From Onchidella celtica (lineage: Eukaryota; Mollusca; Gastropoda; Systellommatophora; Onchidiidae), in contig OZ007570.1 of assembly GCA_963931925.1 (NCBI GenBank), positions 68,849,714 through 68,913,713 on the forward strand: 64,000 nucleotides of DNA, read 5' to 3'. Below, piece by piece: positions 22,988-34,279 of this stretch. Numbering within the stretch: position 1 is the stretch's first letter; every line of letters starts with the position of its first letter. The translations under genes and the position numbers were made by a program. The notes under the pieces were generated by a model that worked only from the letters and a program-made list of their open reading frames with translations, had not been told where the DNA came from and ran no database searches.

Positions 22988-25310
22988 ATGGACCGTAAGA
23001 ACATCTTTCGCCAGCTAATGGATCAAGACCTTAATGTGCCAACTGACAGTGAAGAAGAAAAAGTTTTCATGACAGAAATTCCCGAACGGTCAGAAAGTGA
23101 TGCTGAGGATGGGGAGGAGAAGGAGGAGGGGCAGGAGCAGGAGGAGGGAGAGCCTATGAGACAGGAGGAAGAAAACTCCCTCACTGAGCTGGAACCAGCA
23201 AAAGATGTTGGTACATCATCAGGGGACATCATAATGGAGGGGAAGGACAAAACAAAGTGGAGTAAAATCCCGCCGGCAGTTACAAAAACCTCAGCCAGGA
23301 ACATATTCAGGCCTCCACTGAACAAGGCCATCAACTGTTTATCTGTCCCTTCTCCTGTGACTGCATTCCGTCCCTTCTTGACCAGGATGCTGATTTCCAT
23401 CATAGTGAAATGCACAAACTTGGAAGGAAGAAGGAGCAAAGGTGTAACGTGGGTGGAGATCGATGAGACAGAAATTGAGGCGCTGATTGGATGTTTCATC
23501 AACCTCGGTGCCATGGGCTAAAACTTGATGCCAACAACACTGATATAGGACAAGGTATATGGCAAAAATTCTGTACGATCCGTCATGGGATTTTATAACA
23601 AAGAAACAAGATCAGATAGGAGGGCAAGAGACATTTTTGCTCCATCCCGTGAAGTCTGGGACATTTTCAAATCAAATTTGAAACGGCACTACTTGCCAGG
23701 ACCATGCATCACCACAAATGAACAGCTTGTGCCGTGGAGAGCGAGTTGTAAGTTTCTACAGTACATGCTCTCCAAACCAGGAAAGTATGGTATCAAGACC
23801 AAATGTTGTTAAAGGGAAAGAACTTAATCAATACGACCTAGAGGTGAATAAATATAACATGTGAGGTACGTCGTTGTAGATAAGGTCAAGGATGCAGACG
23901 ACCGTGTGTTTTGATGACGTCATTTTATTATTTTAGTTGAACAACAGGAAGGGGACATAAACAGTAGTATGCTAATAAATTATAATACAGGAAGTTTGCA
24001 CCCATGAACAGAAATCTTTGTATATTGATAATTATCAGAAAAGTAAAAGTAAACATGGATATTGGGAGCTAGTAAATAGTTAAATAAAAGCCATTAGGGT
24101 TTAGAGGGAAGATTAGCGCCCCGGTTTTAGTTTGTAGAAGGAAGTATGTTTGCTTACGTCATTGAGGGTAAAAAGGCTAACCAATGAGGGTTAGCGGAGA
24201 GATCGCGATACAGCGCAAACCGTGCAGGCAGTACTTCTTGTTTTCATTCCGTGCAGTTAATGCTAGCTATGAGGGGGTCGGCGAGATTCAGCCTGAAAAA
24301 TCATAAGTGTAATGGTACATCAAGTCTAGAGCTCCATAGACATTGAGAGAGAGATCCATAGGGCTCAGCTGCATATGAACACCGCTTTTATCTGATGTTC
24401 TGGCCTTAGCGCCAGAACAATTGTAAGTAATCCAAGACAGAATCTTTTGATGGGATTGACAATGAGCAAGAGCACGACATTTATCCATGATGAATCCACA
24501 TCGGAGTGCGTGCCAGTGAATCCAAATGCAAAGTTAAACTCATATAGAGCTGCCAATTGTATTAGTGTATGAAATACATAACTGTGAATTGTGATTGAAT
24601 TTCTGGGTGAGGCTGGGAGTTGCCAGCCCATCCTAGAATTAGATCTCTGTACTTAACTGGGCCGACGTCACCTTGTCGTTGACGGGCTCGACCTATTATA
24701 AGTTTAGGCATAAATATCTGAGATGACATTATGTATCCAGAGACTGTAATTGCCATACAGTAAGCAGTTTAGATATTAGAGAAATAGTTTAATTAGAGAA
24801 TTAGCAAGCACAGTAGTTGAATGATAATTATAGGAAATCTAGAGCTAGACTTAGAATGAAGTATTATTGATTATGGAATTGATGCTGCTGATTACATAAA
24901 TAGATCTAATAGAATTGTAAGTGTACTTAACGTAATAAATTGTGACCCGGCAGGTCTGATTAATTGAAATTTTCTCAGATTGTTCTTTAGTATTTGGCAT
25001 GGTATGGAAGTTAGATTTTGGATTGAATACCTCTCGATTATAAAAATGCAGTCGAACTAACACCCCAACACAACATTAGAATACCATCCTGATTTGTAAC
25101 TGACACCATAACACTGGAGTTGGAGGTGACTCCGTAACATTATGGCATTAAGATTTTCTGATCAGCTGATGCGGACACATTTTATCCCTTAGAAGGCGAA
25201 CCTTATCTTGGGAAGAAGGGCAGGGAAATTGGGAAATATTTAGGCCTGAACGTTGCAACAAGATTGTGGAACTATGTACATATATAACATATTGTTTATA
25301 TGTGCATGTG
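22988..25310 (+). pseudogene. piggyBac transposase pseudogene split by an LTR
   Basis: Part one (22988-23790) starts with an acidic N-terminus (DRKNIFRQLMDQD, then Glu-rich) and the N-terminal piggyBac region, with FRPFLTRMLISIIVKCTN, VTWVEIDETEIEALIGC and INLGAMG. After a gap and frame change come KETRSDRRARDIFAPSREVW, HYLPGPCITTNEQLVPWR and KPGKYGIK. Part two resumes at 25141 with YGIKIF, a stop, SADAD, then EGEPYLGKKGREIGKYLGL near 25190-25250. In intact proteins these blocks are contiguous, so the LTR landed between them. The catalytic Asp of the first block is not visible and the C-terminus is absent. It is inactive. Confidence 0.85.
23807..25139 (+). mobile_element. solo LTR (family of 38.5-39.5 kb copy), inserted in piggyBac transposase
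   Basis: About 900 bases from near 24200 to 25139 align with 38570-39481, including CTATAGACATTGAGA-like, TGCCAGCCCATCCTAGA, GATGCTGCTGAT, GCAGGTCTG and TTGGCATGGTA blocks, ending CCGTAACA in both. The left end is placed at TGTTAAAGG (23807), giving TGTTA...TAACA ends. A CRE-like TGACGTCA near 23915, a CCAAT box near 24180 and AATAAA at 24934-24939 fit an LTR. A near-duplicate TATGGYATYAAG occurs 5' of the LTR (23786) and directly 3' of it (25141), but a clean short duplication touching both ends was not found, so the left edge is uncertain. Confidence 0.68.
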
Positions 25311-25446
25311 GTCGCAATGACATTTAACTGTCTTTTTAAAATATGTTTTTTTCTACTCAGTTGCTATTAGTAGCACATTCATTAGGAACACACCACAGTA
25401 ACACACTATGTGTGTCAGTAAAATGCATTACATGATTGTACTGTTA

Positions 25447-25543
25447 CATGGGGTAGTATCAGACCCCACGACGTACGGGTAAGGTGAGATGAAAAAACGC
25501 AATGTAAAATGTGGGGTCGTGACAGACCCCTCAACAATACGGG
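25447..25543. promoter_or_regulatory. piggyBac right subterminal motifs, two copies
   Basis: Two inverted counterparts of the left motifs lie at 25447-25479 and 25506-25543, each with TGGGG, a spacer, GACCCC and then TACGGG. Having two at each end supports a role in transposase binding. Confidence 0.65.
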
Positions 25544-25589
25544 AATGGTAGTAAAAAAGGCGATGTACGGCGAGGGTTAAATAAAAAGA

Positions 25590-26240
25590 CTGGGTGGGGT
25601 GTTCATCATGTTCAACAGGAACACAGAAGACGCCTTATTGTTTTTATTGCATAACATCTAGAGTCATTTAGACACTGGTAAAACCTGTGTTCGTGTGCTC
25701 CTAGTCGATTTTTCGTCTGCTTTTAACACCATACAACCGCACTTAATGTTTCAAAAGCTAACCAACCTATACGTGATCTGCCACATTTTGATGAACTGTA
25801 CACTGGTGCTTGTATTAAAAAAGCTAATAATATAATCAACGACCAACAACATCCCCTGAACAAAGAATACGTAAGATCTGTAAGAAGTTTAAGGCTGTTG
25901 TCAAAGAAAACTAAAACTGAGCGCTAGTTTAAATCGTTTATTCCATCATCAACTAGGATGTTACAATAATGCCGTCATCTTGATCGTAATCTGTGTACAG
26001 TTGAATTGTGTCCTGCGTGTCAGGTCAGTGTGTTTTAGTAACGGAAGCATATTGTGTGCACTGTTAATTCTGTTTATTTATTAGTGTGTGTGTATATTAT
26101 ATGTGTGTGTGCGGGCAATTTTATATCATAATTTCTGTTTCTGTAACTGTATTTTTATGTATTCAATGATCAAAACAAATTTCCTTGTACAAGGATGAAT
26201 AAAATTTATCTTATCTTATCTTATCTTATCTTATCCTCGA
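25590..26240 (+). mobile_element. internally deleted CR1/L2-type LINE relic
   Basis: The first part reads NRNTEDALLFLLHNI, a stop, SHLDTGKTCVRVLL and VDFSSAFNTIQPHLM, the RT motif A region of CR1/L2-type LINEs. After a jump the end of the protein follows in another frame: ELYTGACIKKANNIINDQQ, HPLNKEYVRS and FIPSSTRMLQ with a stop near 25966. The 3' UTR ends in GAATAAAATT and a TTATC repeat tail, as usual for these LINEs. The RT core after motif A is missing. It starts directly beside the right end of piggyBac. Confidence 0.78.
26206..26235 (+). repeat. (TTATC)6 LINE tail
   Basis: Six TTATC units follow AATAAAAT. Short tandem tails of this kind mark the 3' ends of CR1/L2-like LINEs. Confidence 0.85.
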
Positions 26241-28470
26241 CAAGGAATTAAAATACGCATCAAAAAGAATATGCTGTACAAGTGAATTGGAAGAAACAAA
26301 TGACACTCAGCTAGGGAGAAAACACCTGCCCCTCTCCCCCCACACACACACCTCCCCGTGTTTGATACAGCTTAATACTGTAGGAAATGGCATTCTTCGT
26401 ACTTTGGTCTCAGACAATTTAAAATTATTCACAAAGTGCAGTGGAAGCAATCTCAAATGATTATGGGCACAATAATGCAAAATTCCAACTGAATCCAGCT
26501 GTCATCAATTTTACTTTGCGTTTCATTGTATCGTTTGGATATTATTTCTTAAGCGAGGCTTTGCTGCATACAACGTTTTCTTTCTGCTAATTTTTGACTT
26601 TCCTTTAAGCCTTTGCTGTGATTCCACATTTTTTTCTGTGGTTTGTATAATATTTCGTAACTCGATTAAAAATTTAAAAAAAAGAAAAAAGACGACATAT
26701 TTGTCATGTTTGTAGCAAATGACAACACGCAGGTTGTGTTAGAAGTTGGGGATCAAATTCTGAATACTTAGGGCTAAAATGCTTTTTTTTAATATCGTAA
26801 TTTTTTAGTCCAATAGAGAGAGTTATTCACTTTTTTCCTTCTTCTGAAATGTTTGTAAAAACTGAGTTACTATAGTTTACCAAGATACTCCCGAACTGTC
26901 CTTGGCCAATCAACGACGGGGGAGGTGGGGGGAAGTCATCATGCTTTAGCTCGGAAAGTACGGCCATTGACCCTCGATTAAAAAATCACATTATAAAGTA
27001 AATAAAGTCTCCAACTTTGTCATGAAAGGCTGTTTAACCTCTGAGGTTTAAATTCGTCAAAATATCATATTACCCATAAAAAGACGTACAGGTGTATATG
27101 GGCATAATATTTTAAAATATCTTGAAGTTTGCTATAGGCTGAACGCGTTTAGAATTGAACTTTGACCCGGCAGTCATTTTACTGGTCTCCAAGATCAACG
27201 AACATGGAAACTTGCTAGATTACGTTGCGAAAAAAACGATACAATATAAAAATGCAAATCAAGGACGGCGTTGATGCGTAAAAGCTGCCGAATGGCAGAG
27301 GATGATTACAACTGCCCGAGCTCCCAAATATCACAAAGCCCGACTTTTTTAATTGTTTGGTCCTCGAATGCACTGATTACATAATTTGATCAGTCCAAGG
27401 TAAGGTGGATGTGCTTGTGGTAGCTGAATGAATATGTTTCTGTTTCAGACATTGTTGTTCATTGGTTTTGCACATTACCAGACTCCACAGCTTAGTTCCT
27501 GCTCAGTAGGAATACAGATTTAGATAAACATCTCTGTGATACACTAAGTATCGAGTGCGATTCGTCCGACGTTCGATTTCGACAACCAAACACGACACAA
27601 GGCCTTCCCGCAGCGCTTACTGATGCAATGGCGATTGGAAGTAAACAAAGCGAACCTGTGACGTCATGTTCGCTCAACCTATATTTTAAATACATTAATT
27701 TTTGTTGATTTTGGTCCACAACTGCATTGAACAGAAGAAAGTGATGCGACATTTTGGGTCAAACGGACGCATTTTCTTCGAGTGGAATCAAAAGGATGAC
27801 AGGAAGTTTCGTTTTGCAGTTCAATTCACACACTGGTGATCGAAATGAAAAGTAAAAATCACATCTGTATATCCCCCGAGACAGCTAGTCAACTAGTCCA
27901 GCTAAACATTATAAGGTCCAAGGCAGAATGATCGTGATAAAGAACTATTTGGCACGGCCTTGAGTTGTCTTAATAGAATATTGCATGTTAGAATTTTCCA
28001 ACACGTCAAAGTACGTCATTTAATCGTTATAGATTTACAGCATACACTGTTTATGTTTATTTAGCGAGCTCAGCACGTCGCCCAGTCTTTCACTTTAAGT
28101 ATGTCACTTCCGGCCAGATTTGTAATAGAAGTAGACCGAAGTTCATGTCGTGATTTCCATTTTACGTCAAAAGTGTATTATCACTGAGCAGGGCCTCAAG
28201 AAATAACAAGACACGGAAAACAGAAAGTATGTCGTACTAGCACATCTTGGAATTTTACAAAGAAAGTACAGTTTGAACAATATTATAATATAGTCAAGTA
28301 AATGTGCTCTCGAGGAACTGGGGGTGGTTTATGAGAACTAGTGAGTTAAACCCGTGCCATTTTGGAAAATTACTTAAATTTCTCTTTTAAAGCAAGCGAA
28401 AAGTTCACGAGTGTTGAACGATACATGCTTTGTTTTATTTCGAGATTACAAAGTAATGCTTTCTATGGCA
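26241..28470. other. intergenic with diverged repeats, no gene
   Basis: Contains a block (26515-26600) with GTATCGTTTGGATATTATTT and TAAGCGAGGCTTTGC that recurs at 29222-29310. A copy of the 44.7/46.4 kb repeat lies at about 27694-27790. A short minus-strand stretch near 27562-27640 has a THAP-like start but no complete domain. Confidence 0.45.
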
Positions 28471-28474
28471 TCAC

Positions 28475-28528
28475 TTTTCTGTAAAACTCTCAAATATATA
28501 TAGAAAGTATAATGTACATTATAGAGGA
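28475..28528 (+). repeat. dispersed 55-bp repeat, copy 2
   Basis: Partner of 12416-12470, followed by a tail of AAC units to about 28560. Confidence 0.65.
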
Positions 28529-28629
28529 AAACAACAACAACAACAACAACCAACAAACAAATAACGGAACTTCATGCATAACACTGGAAAAAAGTATGTG
28601 ATTAAGACAGATTGTTTTTCGGCCCCAGA

Positions 28630-29065
28630 TAGCTGTATTCATTTTCGATTTCTGATGATTTTTCAGTCTTAGAACTGGCCATGCATTTGGGTTTGTTTCA
28701 TGTTCAGTCCCATTTTCTTGCTTTCCATCTTTAACCTGCTGAGGTGTTCTTCCATTTCTTCTACTTTCCGTACTAAAGGCAACATCAATGAGAAGCGAAC
28801 GTCTCTGGTGTATTCACCATCGATACTGAAGCAGAAGTTCAGCCCGTCGTAGTTTTCCTAATGATATCAATGATTTTTTGTCTCCCCAAAAGCTTGAAAA
28901 AGCATGAACTGCTCGACAGAATCAAACGCTTTTTCACAGTCGATGAATCCCAAGCAAAGTAGTTAATTATATTCATTTGATTTTTCAATAGGTTGATCCA
29001 GAGCATGTGCAAGATGCGTGGCTGAAAGCCCCATTCTAAATCTTGCATGTTTATTTACATCACGC
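28630..29065 (-). mobile_element. LINE reverse-transcriptase fragment, degenerate
   Basis: The minus strand reads CLGFIDCEKAFDSVEQFML (RT motif A of RTE-like LINEs; catalytic Asp in 'FIDCEKAFDS'), then stops, NFCFSIDGEYTRDVRF, and a later VEEMEEHLSRLKMESKKMGL that resembles the region after YADD. Motif B and YADD are not visible, so the fragment is internally deleted. Confidence 0.65.
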
Positions 29066-29317
29066 GTCCTATCCAATCTGTTTTGGATTCACTGAGTGAA
29101 TATAGTAGGTTGAGTGGTCTGTTAAATTAAATTGTTTTTTTTTTTGTTTTGTTTTGTTTTGTTTTTTATATCCTTTTACCTTTTTTATTTTATCTATCAG
29201 AGGTCATTTGTTTTCTTTTTCTTTGGCGTTTTATTGTATCGTTTTTGTGTATTATTTCTTAGGCGAGGCTTCGCTATATCTAACTTTTTCTTCTTGCTAC
29301 ATTTGACTCCACTTCGG

Positions 29318-29560
29318 GTCTTGTAACATACGGGTTTTCCCGATGTGGTCCCAATGACAACAAGGAAGATGAATATTGAAAGTCGGTCATGAACTTGCAT
29401 GACCCGGGAATGTTTGCAGAAGCTCTCGTTGTGGCGTGGCAGTTGGTCCATTTCTTAACCTTTACCAGCTTCTTGTTACTGATACTGACTTCATTTGCAC
29501 CAACAAAAACAAAGCCCGCGAGACTGAGTCTCGGGCTCGGCGAAAACTGGGGGCTAAATT
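29318..29560 (+). repeat. dispersed repeat family R1, 5' half, copy 2
   Basis: Matches 15765-15950 (CTTGTAACATACGG, AAAGTCGGTCA, GTGGCAGTT, AGCCCGCRAGACTGARTCTC). The matching 3' half lies about 860 bases further on at 30425-30625, so the copy was probably split by an insertion. Confidence 0.5.
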
Positions 29561-30424
29561 TAGAAATTAGCAAGCCAATCGTATGCCTTCTAGTCATGTG
29601 CGTATTGTCATTGTAGCATCTGTGTCGATTACTATAATATTGTCGTGAGAATCACGCGGGAAATAAAATCTGATCAACCTTTTGCTGGTGAAAGATGGCG
29701 ATCTTAGAGGAAAAACAAAAGCCGAACAGAAAGAAAAAATGCAGCGAATGACAGAATGGTATGTTTTTATCAGTGTTCTAATGATCATTAAATTTTTGTA
29801 AAGATTTTGCTCGAATATAAATTAAATGCATTTTAGTTTTTAGCGGCGCGTTGCAGAATTAGATAGTTCAGGACAGGGAAGCCAACAATGATTATGCACA
29901 ATCAACTTATATGCAAATTAGAAAACAAAAGTGAAGACTAACTCTGAAGTGGATTCCACAAGGACATAACAGGCTCTAAATCCACAGACTGTTGTAATGT
30001 AGGCCTAAGATTTCACTAGTAGAGCAACAAACAAACAAAGAAACGAAAATGCAAATTTTTAATTTATGCCCTTTTATTTACGTACTTTTTATTTTATTTG
30101 TAACTTGTGTTTTAAGATTTATTTTCTTATTACAATAAATATGAATTTCGGTATCGGTACTCGCTACCGGTAATAGGCAAGATAAGGGCGAACTGCTGCG
30201 GTGTGACCGATATCTGGTTTTGTTTATATTGCAGCGAATTATTTACTGGTCCGCCAGTTCGCCTGGAAGCAGTAACGTGATTGAGCACAGATTCAAAGTA
30301 GTGGTGAAAGCATCGGACATTTATGTAAATAATAATATTTTTACGTCTTTCTATTTTGTTATCCTGCTCGAAAATTGTCAAGTTAATTTCCTGTTTGCTC
30401 GATGCAAAATTACTTTAGATTAAT

Positions 30425-30625
30425 GGGGCTTGGAGCCACTGGCGAGCTTTGCATTCACGGAATAATGCATAATTATTTTGTTGTCGTTTATTAGGGGTCT
30501 TCCATAGTCATTCTTTGACTGATCTGTCAACGAATTGTTCACAGCCACAAAGGTAAGAGTACACCTTTACGTCTTTCTATGCGTTATGATGTTCTGTAAA
30601 AGTTAAGGCTCAGCGGTTAAAAATC
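30425..30625 (+). repeat. dispersed repeat family R1, 3' half
   Basis: Nearly identical to 15958-16105 from GTCATTCTTT through AACGAATTGT and ACACCTTTACGTCTTTCTAT to GGCTCAGCGGTTAAAAA. A third copy lies at 33100-33260, and a short piece at 49910-49970. Confidence 0.7.
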
Positions 30626-30629
30626 TTTC

Positions 30630-31040
30630 ATGATTACACTGGTCCTCACTTCCTTTATAATATGATGATGTAAAAATACTAAAACTTTGGTGTCACAGAA
30701 ATTTCTGACGAGTTTCCGCATAGGAATTTTTTATGGTTGTTGTTCACTGAAATAGACCTAATACACACAGACATTGTAAAATATGGTGGTACACTGTATT
30801 GTATGTGAAGCCTATTTCTGAAACGTTAGCCGAATTTGACCCTGCGGTAATTTTTTATTATCTTAATCACGATGTGTTTTAACTGGAAAAAAAGGGGGGG
30901 GGGCGGTGGGCGGGGGACGCACTATCGTTCCATTAGTAGGCGTTCGGCTATGCAGGGGCGTCGATACGTCAGAGGCTTCCTTCTAACAGATGGTTTGTGC
31001 TGATTCCTTTCTGTTTGAAGTTGTGCCTTTGTCCTTTACC
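30630..31040. other. intergenic, no gene
   Basis: Nothing recognised apart from a G run near 30894. Confidence 0.45.
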
Positions 31041-31044
31041 GTTC

Positions 31045-31752
31045 TTTGTAAGCGTGAGGGTGGGTGGATGGGTAAGTAGGTAGATAGGTAGGCCAGTAGG
31101 TTGGGAGGTGAGTGGGTGGGTAGGTAGGGATGTAGGTTGATAGAAAGGTAGGTTGGTTGAGAGGTAGGTAGGTAGGTTTGTAGGGGGTAGGGAGGTCGAT
31201 TGGAAGGGAGATAGGTAGGTAGATTGGTAATGAGGTAGAAAGGTTGGTTGCTAGGGAGGTATTGACTTAGGTATCTAAATAAATTGGTAGGGGGTAGGGA
31301 GGTTGTTTGGTAATAAGGTAGAAAGGTTGGTTGGTAGGGAGATATTGACTTTGGTAGTTAAATAGGTTGGTAGGGAGGGAGGGAGATAGGTAGGTAGGTA
31401 GGTAGGTAGGTTGGTAAGGAGGGAGGTAGGTAGGGAAGTAAGTAGGTAGGTTGGTAGGGAGGGAAGGAGATAAGTAGGCAGGTAAGTAGGTAGGTTGATA
31501 AGGAGGGAGGTAAGTAGGCAGGTAGGTAGGTAGGTTGATAAGGAGGGAGGTTGGTAGGGAGGTAAGTAGTTAGGTTGGTAGGGAGAGAGGAAGATACGTA
31601 GGGAGGGAGTGAGGCTGATTGGTTGGTTGGTGGATAGGAAAGTAGATAATATATAGGTACTTAAGTAGGTAGGTAGTTAGATAGGTAGCTAAGTAAGTAG
31701 GTAGATAGGTAGGTAGGTAGATAAGTAGGTAGGTAGGTAGGTAGGTAGATTG
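31045..31752. repeat. (GTAG)n / (GGTA)n microsatellite, about 700 bp
   Basis: Tetranucleotide GTAG units with many interruptions (GGGAGG, TTGGTAG). The last 90 bases are the purest. Longer blocks such as AGGTTGATAAGGAGGGAGGT recur, which suggests secondary amplification. Confidence 0.9.
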
Positions 31753-31759
31753 TCACATA

Positions 31760-32330
31760 CAGTTTATTATTTCTTTTCATTCTTTTCTTTTCTTCTCTGT
31801 CATAATGTCCCACTACTTCAACACATATTGGTATCATGCAAGCACTACCATGACTAATTCTACCACCACTGCAGTTAATGGAGTTCTTTGCTCTGTTCTC
31901 AGTGCATAATTTGTTTCTTGGGCCTTTAACTTCCATAAAACTCTGAACTATAGCCCTATTGTTCATTCTTCCAAAAACATCAATACTGAACAAACATTGG
32001 CTGAAGTAAACAGATCCAGCGTGTCTCTCCCACTCCCCTCTTTGAGCAACAGTCACCTACTATACACATATCATGTAATGTGCAGTGATGGATTGAACGG
32101 ATTACGAACAGAGCAAATGAAAGGCGTAATTGATTTGTTGTGGGTTTTGTTTTAACTCTGCAAGCAAATGACGGCTGCCCCATTGGGCTTCATTTGACTA
32201 TCCGTTGCCGGGTTTTCTGTGGTTAGTAAGTAAGCCAGCAGGTTCTAAAGCACACCGCTACCTTTAGTACAGCATACCAAGGCACGTCGCGTCAGGCGCA
32301 ATAATGCGAATTGCAGGTTAATATCCTGGG
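31760..32330. other. intergenic, unassigned minus-strand ORF
   Basis: A minus-strand open stretch (about 32056-31760) includes IDVFGRMNNRAIVQSFMEV and SHGSACMIPICVEVVGHYD. It has a protein-like composition but I do not recognise it, and its lower end runs into the microsatellite. Confidence 0.3.
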
Positions 32331-32334
32331 ATAT

Positions 32335-32590
32335 TTGCAATATTTGTTGTATGCGACATTTTTGCCGATTCTGAGGTTTTTGTGATGAAAGTGTTTTTCT
32401 CACAATTAATTTTATTATATTGTATAAGTGTCATTCCAATCGGTTAAAATTTTGAATATGTGTGTCTGTGCCGTAATGTTTTATGCATTTTAGCCCTTTT
32501 GCCGACCATACTTCGATCCTCATTTTCTCGAAAAGATAAAAATTTCATACAACAATATGGCATATACCCGACGTCTTCCATTCAAGCCTT
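32335..32590 (+). repeat. dispersed repeat family R2, copy 1
   Basis: Shares GTAATGTTTTATGCATTTTA, a CTTTTGCCGACCATA-like block and CAATCGGTTAAAA-like blocks with 33925-34170 and 52610-52840. Divergence is substantial. No coding frame is shared. Confidence 0.6.
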
Positions 32591-32599
32591 CCTCATCAA

Positions 32600-33095
32600 T
32601 CATGAACCTGCTGATGTACGTTTCCCCCTTTTCTTCCTACTCTTGTTTAGTGTGCCGCCCCTACTTGCCCGCGTCCTTCCGTTCCTCTATAAATGCACGG
32701 ACACATTGACATGCAGCAAGTGGTGATGTTGAATGTGAAGACTGTTTCTGACACGATAACATTATTTGACACTACGACCGAAAAAAAAAAAAAAACTTCT
32801 CTTCAGCGAAGCCAGCCCAGGACAACCTGGTGGACAGCGGACAGATAGGCCAATCGGGGCCGATGGCAATGCATGCGGACTCTAGTGTAATAACAGTATC
32901 TCTGTACAGCCACCCAAGAAAATCCGCGGTTCCACCTCCCGCAGTTTTCCTGCCATTGATAGTTTCACTAGCTGCCTCGCCTCCGAATGAGGTCGAAGAG
33001 CTTTCGAGCTAAACATGCGATGAAAACACACATCACACGTGTTTTCTTATTTGTGAGGTGCTGACTTACTTATAATTTCCTGAATTTGCTCACTG
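32600..33095. other. intergenic, no gene
   Basis: A short open frame at 32830-33012 has no recognisable domain. An A run lies near 32781. Confidence 0.4.
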
Positions 33096-33099
33096 CAAA

Positions 33100-33260
33100 C
33101 GTACTTTAATAACGGGGCCTGGAGACAATAGCGAGCGTTATACTGACGGAACATCCATTGCATATTTTGCTGTGGTTTTATACGTGTGTTCCACACTGAT
33201 TCGTTTACGGTTCTGTCAACAAATTGTTTCTATACCCACAAAGGTAAGACGCTTTAGTAT
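33100..33260 (+). repeat. dispersed repeat family R1, copy 3
   Basis: Aligns with 15950-16030 and 30425-30560 through TTTGCTGTGGTTTTATACGT, CTGTCAACAAATTGTTTC and CCACAAAGGTAAGA. Confidence 0.6.
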
Positions 33261-33744
33261 CTCTTCGTGCATGATGATTATGACACCAACGTCGATCTGA
33301 TGTTTCGGATAATGACCATAATCGCTGTGGTGTGGTTAAATTTGTTGATACCAAAATGATAGAACGTTTTAGTGTCACAGACAATTTTTAACAAGTTTTA
33401 GCAAGACTTTATTTTTCATCTTTTTTTTTTTTTTTAAATTGTTTAAAAAATTGTTCTGGTAATGATGATAATATTATTATTGTGGTTCTCTCTAATGCTT
33501 CCTTTCCAACTTCACAAAACAACATTACATGGGGATATTTTTGCTGACAGGGACCACATTTATTAAATTTGAAACAGCAGAGAAGGAGTTATCTGGTCCA
33601 GACAATGACTGGAGCATTATTAAGTTAAGGACAAAATATAAGTCCAACTCAAAAGTACCTTAAAACAAAGTAGCCTAACTAAAAACCCAGTGCAGCCACG
33701 CCCACTAGAAATAAGAAGGAGGGGAAAAAAAGTGTGGAAATTTA

Positions 33745-34275
33745 TTCTGTTCATATTTTCTCCCAACTGAAAGAAAGTAGAATTATATGTGCATGTCTGC
33801 AAGAACTACATTTAACTTGACAACGCACAATAATAAAAAGTCTATTTAGTCAACTTTAGAAATACAGTGCATGGACTAATTTAGAAGTGTACTGCAGGAG
33901 ACTTAGTCAGTTTATATCGGGGATTATTTGTGATATTGTTGCATGCCACATTGTGCCGATTTTGCTGTTTTGTCATGGAAGTGGTTCCCTCACTCCTAAT
34001 TTCATAATGTATAAATGCCATACCAATTGGTTAACAACTTTTCCAGATGTGTCTTTGTGACGTAATGTTTTATGCGTTTTAACCCTTTCGCCTACCATAT
34101 TTCAATCCTCAGTCTCTCGGAAATGCAAAATGCACATGCATCAATATGGTTAATATCCGACGATATTTTCTCTCAACTGAAAGACAATAAAACTATGTGT
34201 CCACATCTGCAAGAACTACATTTAACTTGAAAGGCACAGTACTTTAATTTGATAAAAGTCAATTTTAGAAATAAG
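33745..34275 (+). repeat. repeat family R2, copy 2, between two direct repeats
   Basis: The R2 copy at about 33925-34170 sits between two related blocks (33745-33867 and 34162-34275) that share GCAAGAACTACATTTAACTT and TATTTTCTCYCAACTGAAAG. The arrangement suggests a tandem duplication of about 420 bases or a composite repeat. Confidence 0.5.
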
Positions 34276-34279
34276 GTCC

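Larger units (their letters stand above)
19632..25576 (+). mobile_element. piggyBac transposon, 5.9 kb, with nested insertions
   Basis: Both ends carry the TIR CCCTCGCCGTA (left 19632-19642; right as its reverse complement ending 25576), and similarity extends to 15 of 16 positions. The TTAA target duplications lie at 19628-19631 and 25577-25580, exactly as piggyBac requires. A transposase pseudogene on the plus strand lies inside. Other insertions sit within it: Helitron sequence from 20379, a SINE at 22651, and an LTR near 23807-25139 that splits the transposase. Subterminal palindromic motifs occur in pairs at both ends. The parts form one coherent element once the nested insertions are removed. 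Confidence 0.9.

Noticed and set aside
27492..27752. Possible THAP-domain start (GRPCVVFGCRNRTSDESHS)
   Set aside because: Only the first Cys pair fits; the conserved Trp, Cys-His pair and AVPTIF-like end do not follow.
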